Origin: Casuarina equisetifolia
Taxonomy: Eukaryota > Streptophyta > Magnoliopsida > Fagales > Casuarinaceae
DNA: 64,000 bases
Direction: 5' to 3'
Assembly: GCA_028551475.1 (NCBI GenBank)
Contig: CM052356.1
Span: 14,349,884-14,413,883 of the forward strand
The first letter of the stretch is position 1, and the number at the start of each line of letters is the position of its first letter. A program made the position numbers and the translations under genes. The notes under the pieces were generated by a model. It did not search any database. It worked only from the letters and a program-made list of their open reading frames with translations, and was not told the origin of the DNA. Positions 38,355 through 58,200 of this stretch are shown here, piece after piece.

Positions 38355-40525
38355 ATATCTCTCTGCGAGAAATGTTTAGGAGAATCAGACTACTTCAGAA
38401 GATGAGTACGTCGAAGTAGAAGAAGAGGTGGTGCGATGGACTTTGTGGCTGTCAGCGGTTGCGAGTGCTTGAAAATGTGCTTATGCTAACGGTGGTTTTA
38501 TAGGAAAAGCCGGGTGTGTGAAGAGAGGTCTCAGACGTTTTGCTTTTCTTTCGACGTAGTATGTTATTCTAGACGCAATACAGTGTGGTCTTGGCTTACT
38601 TCAGCTTGCTCAGATTTGCCCACTATCAATTGGCCTCAACGGCAAGGGTAAATAAAGACAACCAAGTGTTTGTTTTTCAAGGCCTTTCAACTCCGTCACA
38701 CGTCTAAGGCTTGAAGTTTTCAAGTTTCACGTGATATTGAAATTCAAGTTAAAACCATTTCATCATGTGCAATTCTGAACTCAAATAAATATCATATTAA
38801 ATATATAATTTTTTATAATAAAATTTAAATAAATGAAGTGTTTTTTTAATTTTTGAGTTAAATCTAAAGCCTTTTATCAAAAACCACCATTTGAGACCCA
38901 TATTAAGAATATTAAACTTATTATTTCCCACAAAAGTTGAGGGGCCAAGGGGGGCAAGGATAAGTGCTCTTAAAGAGGATGAAAGGTTTCTTTTTACTTT
39001 TTTGTGAACTTTCATTAAAAAACAGAAAAGATAGATCCGTTAGGTACGTCTAGATCTCTGGCTTGTATGATGAGAATCAAGTCTTGACCTTTTTGAATCC
39101 TCTTTGATTCGTCTTCTAGTTTTGAGACAGCAAATTGCTCAGGTTTAGCATAAGATTGCTATTTAATGTTTGATTAATTTATCTTGCCATTGTGGAGCGG
39201 TTGTCCCGGTATGCGCTACATGCAAACCACCTAGACTCATTCTTTATTTAAGCAAGCTAGTGGAATCTGATTGCTTACCCAGAGGGTCTGAATCATTGCA
39301 TGCCTTGTCCCATTCATGCTTTTCCTCCTGCGATATATTTATTTAGCCTAAAAAAAGAAGTCCCGTGTTGTGCATGCACATATTCTCTTTTTCTATGTTT
39401 CTTCGCGGCCTTTCTCCCTTCAAATGAATCCATAGCCCCTGGTGGAAGTGGAATCTTGAGTATGTGGCAGTGATGAATTGAGCAAGCGAGGAACCTAAGT
39501 GTGTATTGTAATTCTAGTTGGCCTTTTTTTACCATCACATAACATCAACTGATCTTATCTTTTCTTCTTCGTGATTTGCACTCCAGGGCTAAGATAATAT
39601 ACATTGGGAGATTGTTAATTCAAAAACGAAAATATGTTTTAACGGGGTCCAAGTATGATAATAGTTTTAAGAAGTCTGAAAAAAATAATATAGTGATTCA
39701 AGATATTTAGATAGAAAGGACATAGAAAATCATAGAAAAAAGCCAACAAAGATAAATTAAAAAAGAACCCCAGTGAAGGTAATTGAGTTCAACCATAGAC
39801 AGCAATTAGTTATAACAAAGAAAAAGAAAGAAAAAGAAAGAAAAAAGAACCATCCATTTCAAGATATTTTTAATAGAAGAGAAAAATCATAAAATATTGA
39901 TCTTACACAATTTACATAAAGATTTTACAAATAACAAGTAAAATAGATATTTTTACCCAAAAAAATTAAAAATATAGAAATGAAAATAGGTGTTTTGAAG
40001 GTTTCACTTGACGTAGAACCCAAAACATCAAGGTTAGGCTTTGGGGCATTTTAACTATAACGATTAACTAATTATAATAATAAATTTTTCTAAAGTGAAA
40101 AATCCTAAAACACCTCAACAATTAAAGAAAAATAGAAAAAAAAAGTATTAGATCTAAATAAAAGTACAATACATGACCTAGAGTTCGGCCTATTTTCTAA
40201 CTTTGAACAACAAAAATCTTTGCCTAGGCTTGCTTTCATACAGCGTTTATTGGTTTTCAATTATAAAACTCAGTCCTTGTCTTTTTCTCTCTATATTTGA
40301 TGATATCTTCCTGTTCTGGTTCCATTATAGAAGGCTCACGTTTTGAATCAGAGAAATAATCATAAGAAAAACCAGTTTTACTGTTTGGGTTGATGTGGAG
40401 AGATGAGGTTGATTGTGTAGTACTATGACTAGGACATCCATTTTTACCATTCCATTCTAAACCATTCATGTTTATATTGAAAGTGTCTTGTCTCTGAATT
40501 AAAAATTCACGTAAGAGAATTGATC
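38355..40525 (-). repeat. DXS 5' flank, copy C (in front of the intact gene)
   Basis: This is the reference copy of the triplicated upstream DNA, matching 3,213-5,152 and 12,500-13,990. The far end, 40,395-40,525, still aligns with 5,030-5,150. An open frame at 40,257-40,469 (minus strand, 70 codons) lies in the shared part. The matching place in copy A is not open but keeps a few similar residues, so it may be an old exon of an unknown gene. I do not call it a gene. Confidence 0.75.
38496..38502 (-). promoter_or_regulatory. Probable TATA box of DXS
   Basis: TATAAAA on the minus strand, about 140 nt upstream of the ATG at 38,354. The same box with similar surroundings (CCTATAAAACC) is kept in relic copy A at 3,336-3,342, about 125 nt above its ATG, which supports a conserved core promoter. 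Confidence 0.6.
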
Positions 40526-43096
40526 ATTTCCTCTTTTTCTATTAACTCTTTTTAGTTTTTTGAGACCTAATTCACATAATTCAAGATTTCTATAAATAAA
40601 TAAAAAATTATAGAATAGCCATCAAAAAACCAAAATGGCTAATTAATGTTGAGAAGGACGATCCGACATGGCATTGGATGCCAAGATGAATGGTTGTTTG
40701 ACAAACATGTGTTTTCACTGCATAAGTTTTACTGTATAGCCTCTTCAGAAGTTCAGCGGTTGAATTGTCCACGAAACGTTTAAAACTTTCAACAGTAGAT
40801 ACTATTTCTACACAATAACCACTCTTCACTAAATGACATTTCCAGTAAGGTCGATAATCCTTGAACTGAATCTTTGAACTTTCAGGGTTAGAAATGGACT
40901 GTAACCCAGAAAATTGCATAATAGTGTTGAGAAAATGACATCAAATGACAGTGTCGTGTGCTGTTGTTCTGGGGCATAGGTACTTTATGTCGATGTGGGG
41001 TGGTTTAGTGTTGGTTCGAACTGTCGGCAGCATTCGTGGTGGTTTCGTATGGTGGTTTTGCACAGTATTGTGCATTGTATTGTTATTGTTTGCCTCATGG
41101 CTGGGAGGCACCGGATGACATCAAACCTAACAAATCTTACTCAAGTAATCAAATTCCATGATGAGAAATTCATATAGAGTATATAGGTACTAAAACTACC
41201 GGTGGGACAAAAGGAAAAAAAAATTAATTTCCTCTCTTTTCTCCTCGATATTCATGGTTTTCCATCAATAAAATTGCACACGACGAAAGATAAATGAAAT
41301 CAATTATGTATAGTTTAGTCTTCGTAACCCCAAGAGTTGTGGGTTGTACTGCGAAAGACTTGTGATGATCAAGGGAAGATGGAGACACAACTCTTAACTT
41401 TGTCCTAGAACCGGACCTCTCTTCCTTATCGCTGACAATGGTCCACAACCCCGAAGGAATAATGAAGCGGGTATCCCACTGCGTGGAAAACAAGGTATTG
41501 TCCCGTCAATGGCAGACATTTTGTCTTCGATTGGAAAAGAAAAAAAAAAAAAAAAGAACAGATTCTTGTGCTTGTGAAGCGAAGTATCTTTCATTGCGCA
41601 GTTTCCACAAAGGGAACTTCAGACATACGAATCACGTTGCCCTTGATGCACATCTTTCTCAATGTCCAAGAAGCCTCCTTCGGATCTTTCTTACGCGTTT
41701 CCCGCGATTTTCCGATTGAGACAAATGGCGTAGAAGGGCACACAAATTCCGTTCTAAAAAATTGATGGACTCTTTAGAGCTCTTGTGGGATGGGTTACTC
41801 AGATTATCTTCGTTTATATTATTGATGTTCAACAGTGAGCTATCAGCGACTCGCAAAAAGAGAACATTCTTTACCTGTTAAGATGGGTAGTCAGATGAGA
41901 ACATTTAAATCTTATTTGAAAAATTATTTTTAGAAAAGTTATATCTATTTTTTGACGGATATGAATATATTAAAAACTGACATCAAATTGTTTCCCGGAG
42001 AAAGTGGTATAAAATCACCAATTTTTTTGATTTTTTTTCTCCATTTCTACAATTATCATGACTGTATTGATGATGTCTAGACATCTGTCTTTGTTGTTCA
42101 ACAGAATTTACTTTCGTATTCACGGGTATTAGACTTTTGATAAGTCCGGACAAAGTGTAGGTTGAATTTTTTTCCCAACAAAAATCTTACCTCAATTATT
42201 GTTGTTTCCTGGTCTGTCTTTTTCTCTCCCCAAACACTCTCTCCTCCTAATAATTTGTTAGGAATTTGTACTTATCTGTGAGATTCCAGTTGGTAGAAAA
42301 CCGGAAGTGGAAGAACTGAGTACTGAAGTGGAAATAATATTAAGAATCGATTTACATGTGCTTTGATTAATGAAAATAATTGATTTATTTGGTAAGCCAC
42401 AAATCAAAAGCCTTGCCAAGTGAACAAATACGGAGCACTTCTCAAGTGAAGTAATCTCAAGTTGGATTCACATACGACGAGCCAAATCTTCATCTAGTGT
42501 ACTTTTTTACTTTGCACTACCCAAATCTTCTCAAACATATTGATTCCTTTTTTTTTTCAATTAAATCAACACTAAATAGAGTTATTAAACAAACATGTCC
42601 ACCTAATTAGACTCGTAAGATGATTGATTCATTTTTTTTATAATAGTTACCCAATAATCTTTACTGAATCTTTCATAAAATTTAAACCCAAGAAAACAAG
42701 TGATTCCTTCTTTGTCACAATGACGAGACAAATTTGATATAATTGACGTGAACGTCTCGTCAGTGTTATAAGGACCCTACCAATTATTGGAGTCCAATAG
42801 TTCAAGAGTCTTCCAGTTATCTTGACCTCCTTAATTTTTCCCTTTTTTTTTTAATTCAAATGTTTTCTCCCTAAATTATACATAGTAACGCATGGCATAT
42901 TTTACTATGAGATTGTGGTGAAATAAGTTGGTAGAAAAAATGAAGTTAAATGGTAAGATCACTTCAATGTAGATAAATTTCCCTATCAAATGTCTTAACT
43001 TGGATGCTTGCCGAAGAGAAAGTTGATAACATACATAATTATACGACAAAATCATAGAAAGCAAATAATAAGTAATTAAGAGAAGTAATGTCCAAA
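40526..43096. other. Intergenic DNA, no supported gene
   Basis: Several open frames up to about 100 codons exist (for example 40,608-40,919 minus, 41,224-41,493 minus and 41,438-41,719 plus), but they overlap each other, lack a recognisable family and show no consistent splicing. 41,220-41,870 is less AT-rich than its surroundings and could be a decayed gene. Confidence 0.4.
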
Positions 43097-43461
43097 TGTT
43101 GAATGCAGGGCATCAGTTGCAAAGCGTGATGAAATGTTACGATCCTAAAGATAATTAAACCTGTCATGCCAATAAACTTAAGCTTTTTGACTCAATAGTT
43201 AGGTTCATTACATTTGATATCAAAGTTAAAACCCCCACATCCAAAGTTTAAACTACACAAGAGATGACTCGTAAAAAGGACTACTTAACAAAAAACATTA
43301 TGAAAGGCCCCTAAATGCATAGAGCTAATGTGAAGCCACTATAAAGTGAGTCACTGGGATGTTGGCTGTGGAGCATGGTAGAGTGTTATAATCTTAACGG
43401 TAATTGAACTCACCATGCCAATAGACTTAAGCCTTTTAACTCAATGGTTAAGTTCATTACA
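43097..43461 (+). mobile_element. TRIM-like element between DXS and ARL1
   Basis: Two short terminal repeats, 43,097-43,212 and 43,360-43,461, both start TGTTG, share 'catgccaata.acttaagc.ttt' and end in 'gttcattaca'. The first is followed by TTTGATATCAAAG, a diverged primer-binding site, and the second is preceded by a purine-richer tract. The total of about 365 bp has no coding capacity. Target duplications are not evident. Confidence 0.6.
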
Positions 43462-44279
43462 TTAAGATGATTATCAAACAAGTATAAATGGAAAAATAAC
43501 AATCCAGTCCAAGATTTAGTGGACCTTCGAACTTGATACAGAATAATCGTGACGACCTTCGGCCAATGTCTGCTTGCGAAAATTGAGAAAAACGATGATT
43601 TTTTTAAAGTAAAATGTTACCGGAGAAAATGGACAAACAAATAATTTGTGAATTGTCTGAGGAAAAAAAAAAGTTGTAAAAAATGATTGGCAAAAGTTCC
43701 ATAAAGACATCAAAGGGTAGATGACAAGTATGATCATAAATGGAAAGCAGTACTATAGAAGGCAAGTAGTATGAAAGAGACATTTGAAATAGGATGCTTT
43801 TACAATGTTAAAAAACAGACGCGACATCCTGGGACAGCTACAGTATAAAATCCCGATGTTATCTTCAGAATCAACATACACAGCGAAACATGCAAAAAGG
43901 GGAGTGGTTGATTGATGACCTCACTTGGACCCCAAGACACGAATTAATCGTGCTAGAGCTAAAAAGTAAGATTAAAGAATTAATACGATTGAGGACAGCA
44001 CCCGAACAGCAACAGAAACAAAGTGGAAACAGATTGTAAGCAGATAAAGAAAAGAAAACACAACAAATATAAGAGCCGGGGATGGTCATATCTACTGCAA
44101 ATTTTACATTGTATACGAGTTGTCTACTCCCAAACCAATCAGAAAAAATCCAAGTGACAAAACCACTACCGTGAATAAAATCTCAATCACCAGTCATTAC
44201 GGATTAAAATGCTGTCTCCACTCCTCGGTTCTGCTAAGGCAAGCCGCGGCAAGCTTCTATTGATTGCTGGAACTGAGAG
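43462..44279. other. 3' flank of the ARL1 gene
   Basis: No gene is seen. The part nearest 44,280 should contain the 3' UTR of the ARL1 gene (minus strand). Confidence 0.4.
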
Positions 44280-52330
<8,051 letters not shown>

Positions 52331-53452
52331 TTATTTTTAGTTTTTCTCAATTATTACTTTGAATTTAGAATTTATACTTTCTCTTGAATTTTAAATTGTA
52401 AATCATGATTTTCAATCTGAAGTTCAAGTGAATGGGATTCCTTGAAAATCTAAAGTTCATGACAAGATTTAGATTGTTTGTATATTAATTAACCATTAGG
52501 GATGAATTGATGAACATATTACACGATTCTTGATAATTTAAAAAAAAAAAAAAAAAATAAAAATAAAAATAAAAATAAAAATAATTTATACGTACACATG
52601 ATATCAATATCGAATTTAAAACCAAGAGGTGTGATGCGAACTTGGCCAACCCCTAAGCAAAGGTGTCCTACCTGATAATTGATTGATATCCAGAGAATAG
52701 TGGAAGAAATATGAAACTAGGAGGCCAGAGGCAGCCATTGTTTATTGGGAATGATGGACACGAGCAAGTGAAAACGCCCAAAGCCTCCGTATTAATTACA
52801 AGTGCATATAAACCAACGATGGAATAAATATAATAATAAACAAATGAAATAATTGAGTGAAGTGTGGCTTATTTTTCTAGGCTCCAATACTTTCATTCAA
52901 GTTTGAGACTTATGTAATTCAAAAATAGTACAAATTTGGATAGGAGATGAAAATGCTATTTGCTATAAAAGGCTTTTGTCAAAAGGTTGCAAATAACTCC
53001 GATATGTGAATTGAATAAAAATGAACGAGGACAACCTCTTTGATACGAAATAACAATCAATCTCTATTTACATTAATGGAATATGAAATTGGATACAATG
53101 TCACAAGCAAACTCATTATCACAACTGTGGTCAAACTCGAGAAGCGTGTAAAATGTAATATCATGTGTCCCAATTGGTAGATGGGCTTTGAATCAAATAT
53201 TGGCATGAAGTGAAACTATAAAACACAAGTAAGTTAAAATTTTGGAAGACATATTACATGTAAGATACTTCATCCAGTGTGATAAGTACAAGACACAAGA
53301 TGTGTGCATGCAACGGACTAGGTTGCAAAATCTAACTTATAAGCTCTTCAAAGCTTATAACTCAGATTAACATACTTGAAATTTTGCTGAGGCATTTCTC
53401 AACTAGAGAAACAGAGAAAATAGTTGTCATCTTCCCTCAGAATCTGCTTTTT
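52331..53452. other. Intergenic DNA with an A-rich simple repeat
   Basis: No gene is seen. Position 52,540-52,583 is a poly(A) run followed by (AAAAT)n. It resembles a retroposon tail, but I found no SINE or LINE body on its left. The right end should hold the 3' UTR of the gene ending at 53,453. Confidence 0.45.
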
Positions 53453-54143
53453 CTACAGTACACCTATTTCCTGACTGAAACTGAAACAGTAAGCAGGTGC
53501 CTGTGTCAGTGAATCGTGCAGGACCGCACCAACCTCGAATGTGATCACGTGCGTAGATATGCCTGCAGAATGGTCACAAGAAAAAGAAAAAGAAAATCAG
53601 AAGAAAGTTATACCATCGTAAGGTAGCGCCAGACAGACACTTGCATCTTCTTTGAAGCTAAGTGGATTTCATCTATATACCATCGTAGAAATCCCAGCGA
53701 ACTGGCGTCCTGGTGTGGACATCCTCATAGTACCAAATAAAATCCACCTTCTCCCATAGGTTGCATAGAAACCCATCCGTCACAACGGTTCCGAGGTAAT
53801 TAGCTCCGTCGAGAAAATCAGGCCGCGGAATCCCGACCTCAAAAGACATGACCTCGCATGTCCCCTCCGCGCCCAGTGTGTAGTAGAACGAGGTGCCGTT
53901 GTTCCATTCAACGTCGTACAGAAGCTCACCTAGCTGCTTCTGAAATATGTTGACGTTCCGGCCTTTGGGCCAGTCGTACCACAGGTCGGAGATTTGGAGG
54001 TGGGTGGTGCTCAAGTTCATGAAGAGCCGTGCGTGAAATTGCTCCGGCCACGGCGCCGGAGTTGGGGTGGAACGAGGCCATTCTCTTGAAGGACTCACAA
54101 AAGGGGGGAGCAAAAAGGCCAAGCAGAGCAGGTTGAGCTTCAT
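53453..54143 (-). CDS. At4g14100-like secretory-pathway protein (annotated as glycosyl-group transferase family)
   Basis: Two exons, 54143-53681 and 53562-53453, joined by a GT-AG intron of 118 bp, encode 190 aa. I chose ATG at 54,143 because it opens a clear signal peptide ([19 protein letters not shown]); the frame extends upstream only without an ATG. Conserved blocks follow: [72 protein letters not shown] and, in exon 2, [12 protein letters not shown]. Two N-glycosylation sites (NLS and NGT) fit passage through the ER. Arabidopsis At4g14100 carries the automatic label 'transferring glycosyl groups', but I know of no proven activity, so the function is open. The C-terminus after PAYCF is short and diverges. 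Confidence 0.9.
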
Positions 54144-55271
54144 TTCTACCTGCACACTTGCTGACACTGCGCACCGCTTTCTGGGGGACTTCTTAGGGGA
54201 AAGGGATAAAGTTGCAAAGGCTCTATTGAGTGGTTAATAAAAAATCGAATTTTGATTTAATTTTCACTGAACGTCATCCGGATAAAAGCCAATAGTATGA
54301 AACTTATGTTAATATCATCTATCATCCTCCAGAAAAGCCTCTCAAGTTTTTCAGCAGATATAATTAATTATTTTTCTCCTTCACCCCCCCCTAATCACGT
54401 GACAACTTCTCCAGTTCACCAAATTCAATCTTTAGCATTGTCTGTTCCTAAGGGAGTCTGGGACAATCGCCGTAATATTGCAGCCTCATCGATGTTACGG
54501 CCGAAATACATACATTCAGGAAGGCCCTCAACAAGGACTGACAGGAAATCAAGCTTGGAGACTTAAAAAGCTTTTAAGACTAAATAATTATATCATCGCC
54601 GCAGAAAACTGATCGATGAACTGTAAGATTGATCTAGGCCCATTTTCCTCAGCCAGATTCCACTAAATCAATGAAGTTAGGCACTTCCAAAAGGAAAAAA
54701 AAAAAACATTTACCCATAGACGAAAAGTTCCTGTAACTCAATACATACAGAGCTGCTTTCTGCAATGATCCTTTGCAGACAAGCATAATGCAAAGCAAAG
54801 ATATTCACTGAAGATAAATAGGGGTGGAGGAAAGGGTTCAACGGGTTTGCATGTGCTTCCATGATGCAGAACTATGAGATTTAACTACGATTTGGTCATG
54901 TTACTTATTTTGGATCTCTACTGCGTGTTATTCCCTAGAAAAAGACTTGGAGTCCAGTACTGGGTGCTGTTTTCTACAATGCAGACTGGAAAATCATCTC
55001 CGCAAGTTCCTGCAACATTTGTACAAAAGCATCGTCAGAATCTAATTAAGCATTACATTTAACCGAACGTGAACATGAAATGGCATATAAGCTGAATGCT
55101 ACTAATGATTTATGAAAGTTAACTAATAAATACATTGATTACACTTTTGAAGAGGATAGAGATTTTCATTCTGGAATTCTTTTCACGCTTGTCTCCCATT
55201 GCCATTGATAAGCTAAGCTCAGTAATTAGACTTTACTATGTCTAATGTTCATACATAAGGCACTACGAAGG
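54144..55271. other. Intergenic DNA, no supported gene
   Basis: It contains the 5' flank of the At4g14100-like gene on the left and the 3' flank of the xylose isomerase gene on the right. Open frames at 54,297-54,566 and 54,874-55,062 (plus) have no recognisable content. Confidence 0.45.
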
Positions 55272-58200
55272 TTAGGGGTGCATGAAATCTTTGTAAGAAT
55301 CATCGGTAGCAGCCTGAAACGGATGAGAGGAATTTATCTTTTCAAGTACCTGCTTGGCTGAAGGAACTTTGAGTTCTCCCCCTTCCAAGGCTATCTTCTC
55401 AAGCATGTCAAAATCCACCTTACCAGCCTAGCGAAAGATATAAACATGCATTAGCAATGAAGGAATTTGAAACAGAAGAAACAGGAGGGTTTAGCGTGAC
55501 GTTGTACGGAGAATATGAAGGCATCTCACCTCTATTTGAGCCCCAAGCTCTGTGTCAAAACTCTTATATCGCTTGCGAACCAGCTCAGCTAAAGAGCCAT
55601 CCTTTTTTGTGATACAACCATAAATCCCGTTATAAGGTGGAAGAAAAGAAACTAATGATAAAGTTATTAGAAGCAGCCAGCCCACCAAAGAAATAAAAGA
55701 AACATTAATTATCACCTCAGTCAGCTTGGCAACATTACGAAGTCCACGAGCCAGGGTATCCATTCCACTAATATGAGCAATGAACAAGTCTTCAACATCT
55801 GTACTCTCTCGTCGTCTACATGACAACAGGTGAAGAAAATGATTGGAACCAAGTAAAGTTCAATCCATTCAAATATAACCATAAGCACACATTCAAGAAA
55901 ATTGGAAGGACAGAAAGGACTACAATTTTGCATCAAAGTTGAATCCTCCTGGTGCTAATCCACCCTGCAATAGGAGAGACATAACACAGATCAAGGAAAT
56001 ACATTTTTTTGAAGAACCAAATGTGGCTGTTCTTATGACAAATACGGGGGAAACGTTTATCGCTTACATTTCTGACCACGCTGAGCATAACAAGAGTTGC
56101 CTCTCAATATCAGTGAGAAACTGATCTGTATCCCAGCCTATAGCAAAACGATGACAGTTCTAAATTAAAAACTGCTGGTGTCAGGAAAATTTTCATATGA
56201 AGTCCATGGATCAAAAATAAAAGTAGATAACTTAAAAGAAGTTCTAGGTTTATAACTATCCAATACCAATCTGAGGATCGCCAGTGTTTGCGTCAATGTT
56301 TCCCAGTAGACCATTGAGTCTTGCAGTTTCAAGCTCATGATGACAGCTGTGAGAAGTACAAAGACGATACAGGTTTGAGGAAGCTCTTTATTTATGCAGA
56401 GTTTAATCCCAATAGCAAGTTACAAATTTACTTAGAGAGCCCTGAAGATACAACTGTGACACACCTGTGACCAGATAGAGTGGCATGATTGCACTCGATG
56501 TTCAGCTTAAATTCTCCTGCAAGAAATAGTGCAGTAAGCTCATGAATTTGCTAGAGTTGATCAATTTTTTTTTGCCACAGTTGATCGATTGTCATTGTAT
56601 ACCCCACTTACTTTGGACTTCTATCTCAGAATTCAAATGTTAGTCACGACTGCAGATCATGCGGTCAACAACTTATAACATCATGAAAATATTCTATAAG
56701 ACACAAGTTACAGAAGTAACTTATCTGATATGAGAAAGTTGTACGTTTGCACCAGAAAAAAAAAAAAAAAGGTCGAATTTAGAAGACCATGAATAGTTAG
56801 CTTTTATTACCTATAAGACCATATTTCCGCAGGAAATTAGCAGCTGTTGCTGCATCCCAGTCGTACCTGAGAACAAATTAACCACAATAAAGCTAAAAGG
56901 AGAAAGCAATGAATATTGTCAATTAAAAAATAAACTACAAAACATACTGATGTTTGGTAGGTTCTTGAGGCTTGGGTTCAATGAGAAGTGTCCCTGAAAA
57001 AGGAAAGATAAAGAAGCAAAAAAAATAAGTAGCTTACAGACTTCTGACACAGCCACGAACACAAAAAGCTAATGTTAGATGAACATTGCAATGAATTAAA
57101 CAAAAGGGTACCATTGAATCCAATCTTCTTCTTGAAAGCAACAGCAGCCTCAAAGAACCTTCCCTATGAATCCACAAATAATAACTTAATAAGAGAAGAA
57201 GCATCATAACTAAAACCAGAAGCGAATATATATAAAAATGTATTGCATGAATAAACTTAAGACCCCTGTTGTCTAGGACAGGCACAGATTCATGGAAAGC
57301 TAAAATCAAAAGCACTTTATACTCCTTCATGTTCCAAATATTTTTACGATTTTCTTTTCATATCTAAGTTAAAAATTTGTACAGACCATTCAAATTAGAC
57401 TCACCATATGATCCAGCTCTCGTCCCATATCTGTGTTCAAGAGAGTCTGATAACCCTCACGGCCACCCCAAAAGACAAAATTCTCTCCACCTAAATAATT
57501 TGTCACCTAGAGAATGTTCAACAAGGAGAAGTGAAACGTTAACAACAAGAAAAGTTGCAGGCATAAGTTACATTTAAACAGAAACGAAACTTCTGCACTT
57601 AACATTGTATGCATGAACCCACCTCCATGGCTTTCTTGACTTGAGCACCAGCATATGCATATACACTTAATTCAGAGCTGTTGAAAATCATTATGGAAGC
57701 ATAAGTTCACAGATGATGCTGCACACTTAGACCGGGAGATAGATAATAGGCATAACTTACCTAGTAGCCGCACCATGCATATAGCGAGGATGCATAAACA
57801 GCTGAGCTGTACCCCACAAAGGGCGGATCTTGCTTCCCTGAACCACAACATAGTTGAAGCATTTAAGTGAGGCAGAATTCATATGTGCAACAGCTACATT
57901 GAAAATGAAAAAAAGACCAAGTTTTTCCCTGTATAACATGAAGAGAAGTCTGAGTTGATCTCTAAGGAAAATAATTTGCTCCTGTCCGAATGGGCCCAGT
58001 AACTTAAAAAATATGAACATTTACATGAATGTAGGCATCATTAAGATTTTAATTTTACACTTCAACGTAGCAAGCACCGGACAAAGTATCCGGATCATTG
58101 AAGACTTTCTATACTTGTTCTCTCATTCGGAAGTAACAAAAAACGTGCTTCATTCTTTAAAACCACAAATGGTGTAAGTTAGATTACAGAACATCCCTAT

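Noticed and set aside
40608-40919. 103-codon minus-strand frame upstream of DXS
   Set aside because: Looks protein-like in places, but I recognise no domain, it has no splice partners that I could find, and neighbouring frames overlap it.
52540-52583. A-rich (AAAAT)n tail as evidence for a second SINE
   Set aside because: No B box, body or flanking duplication could be found on either side; reported only as a simple repeat.
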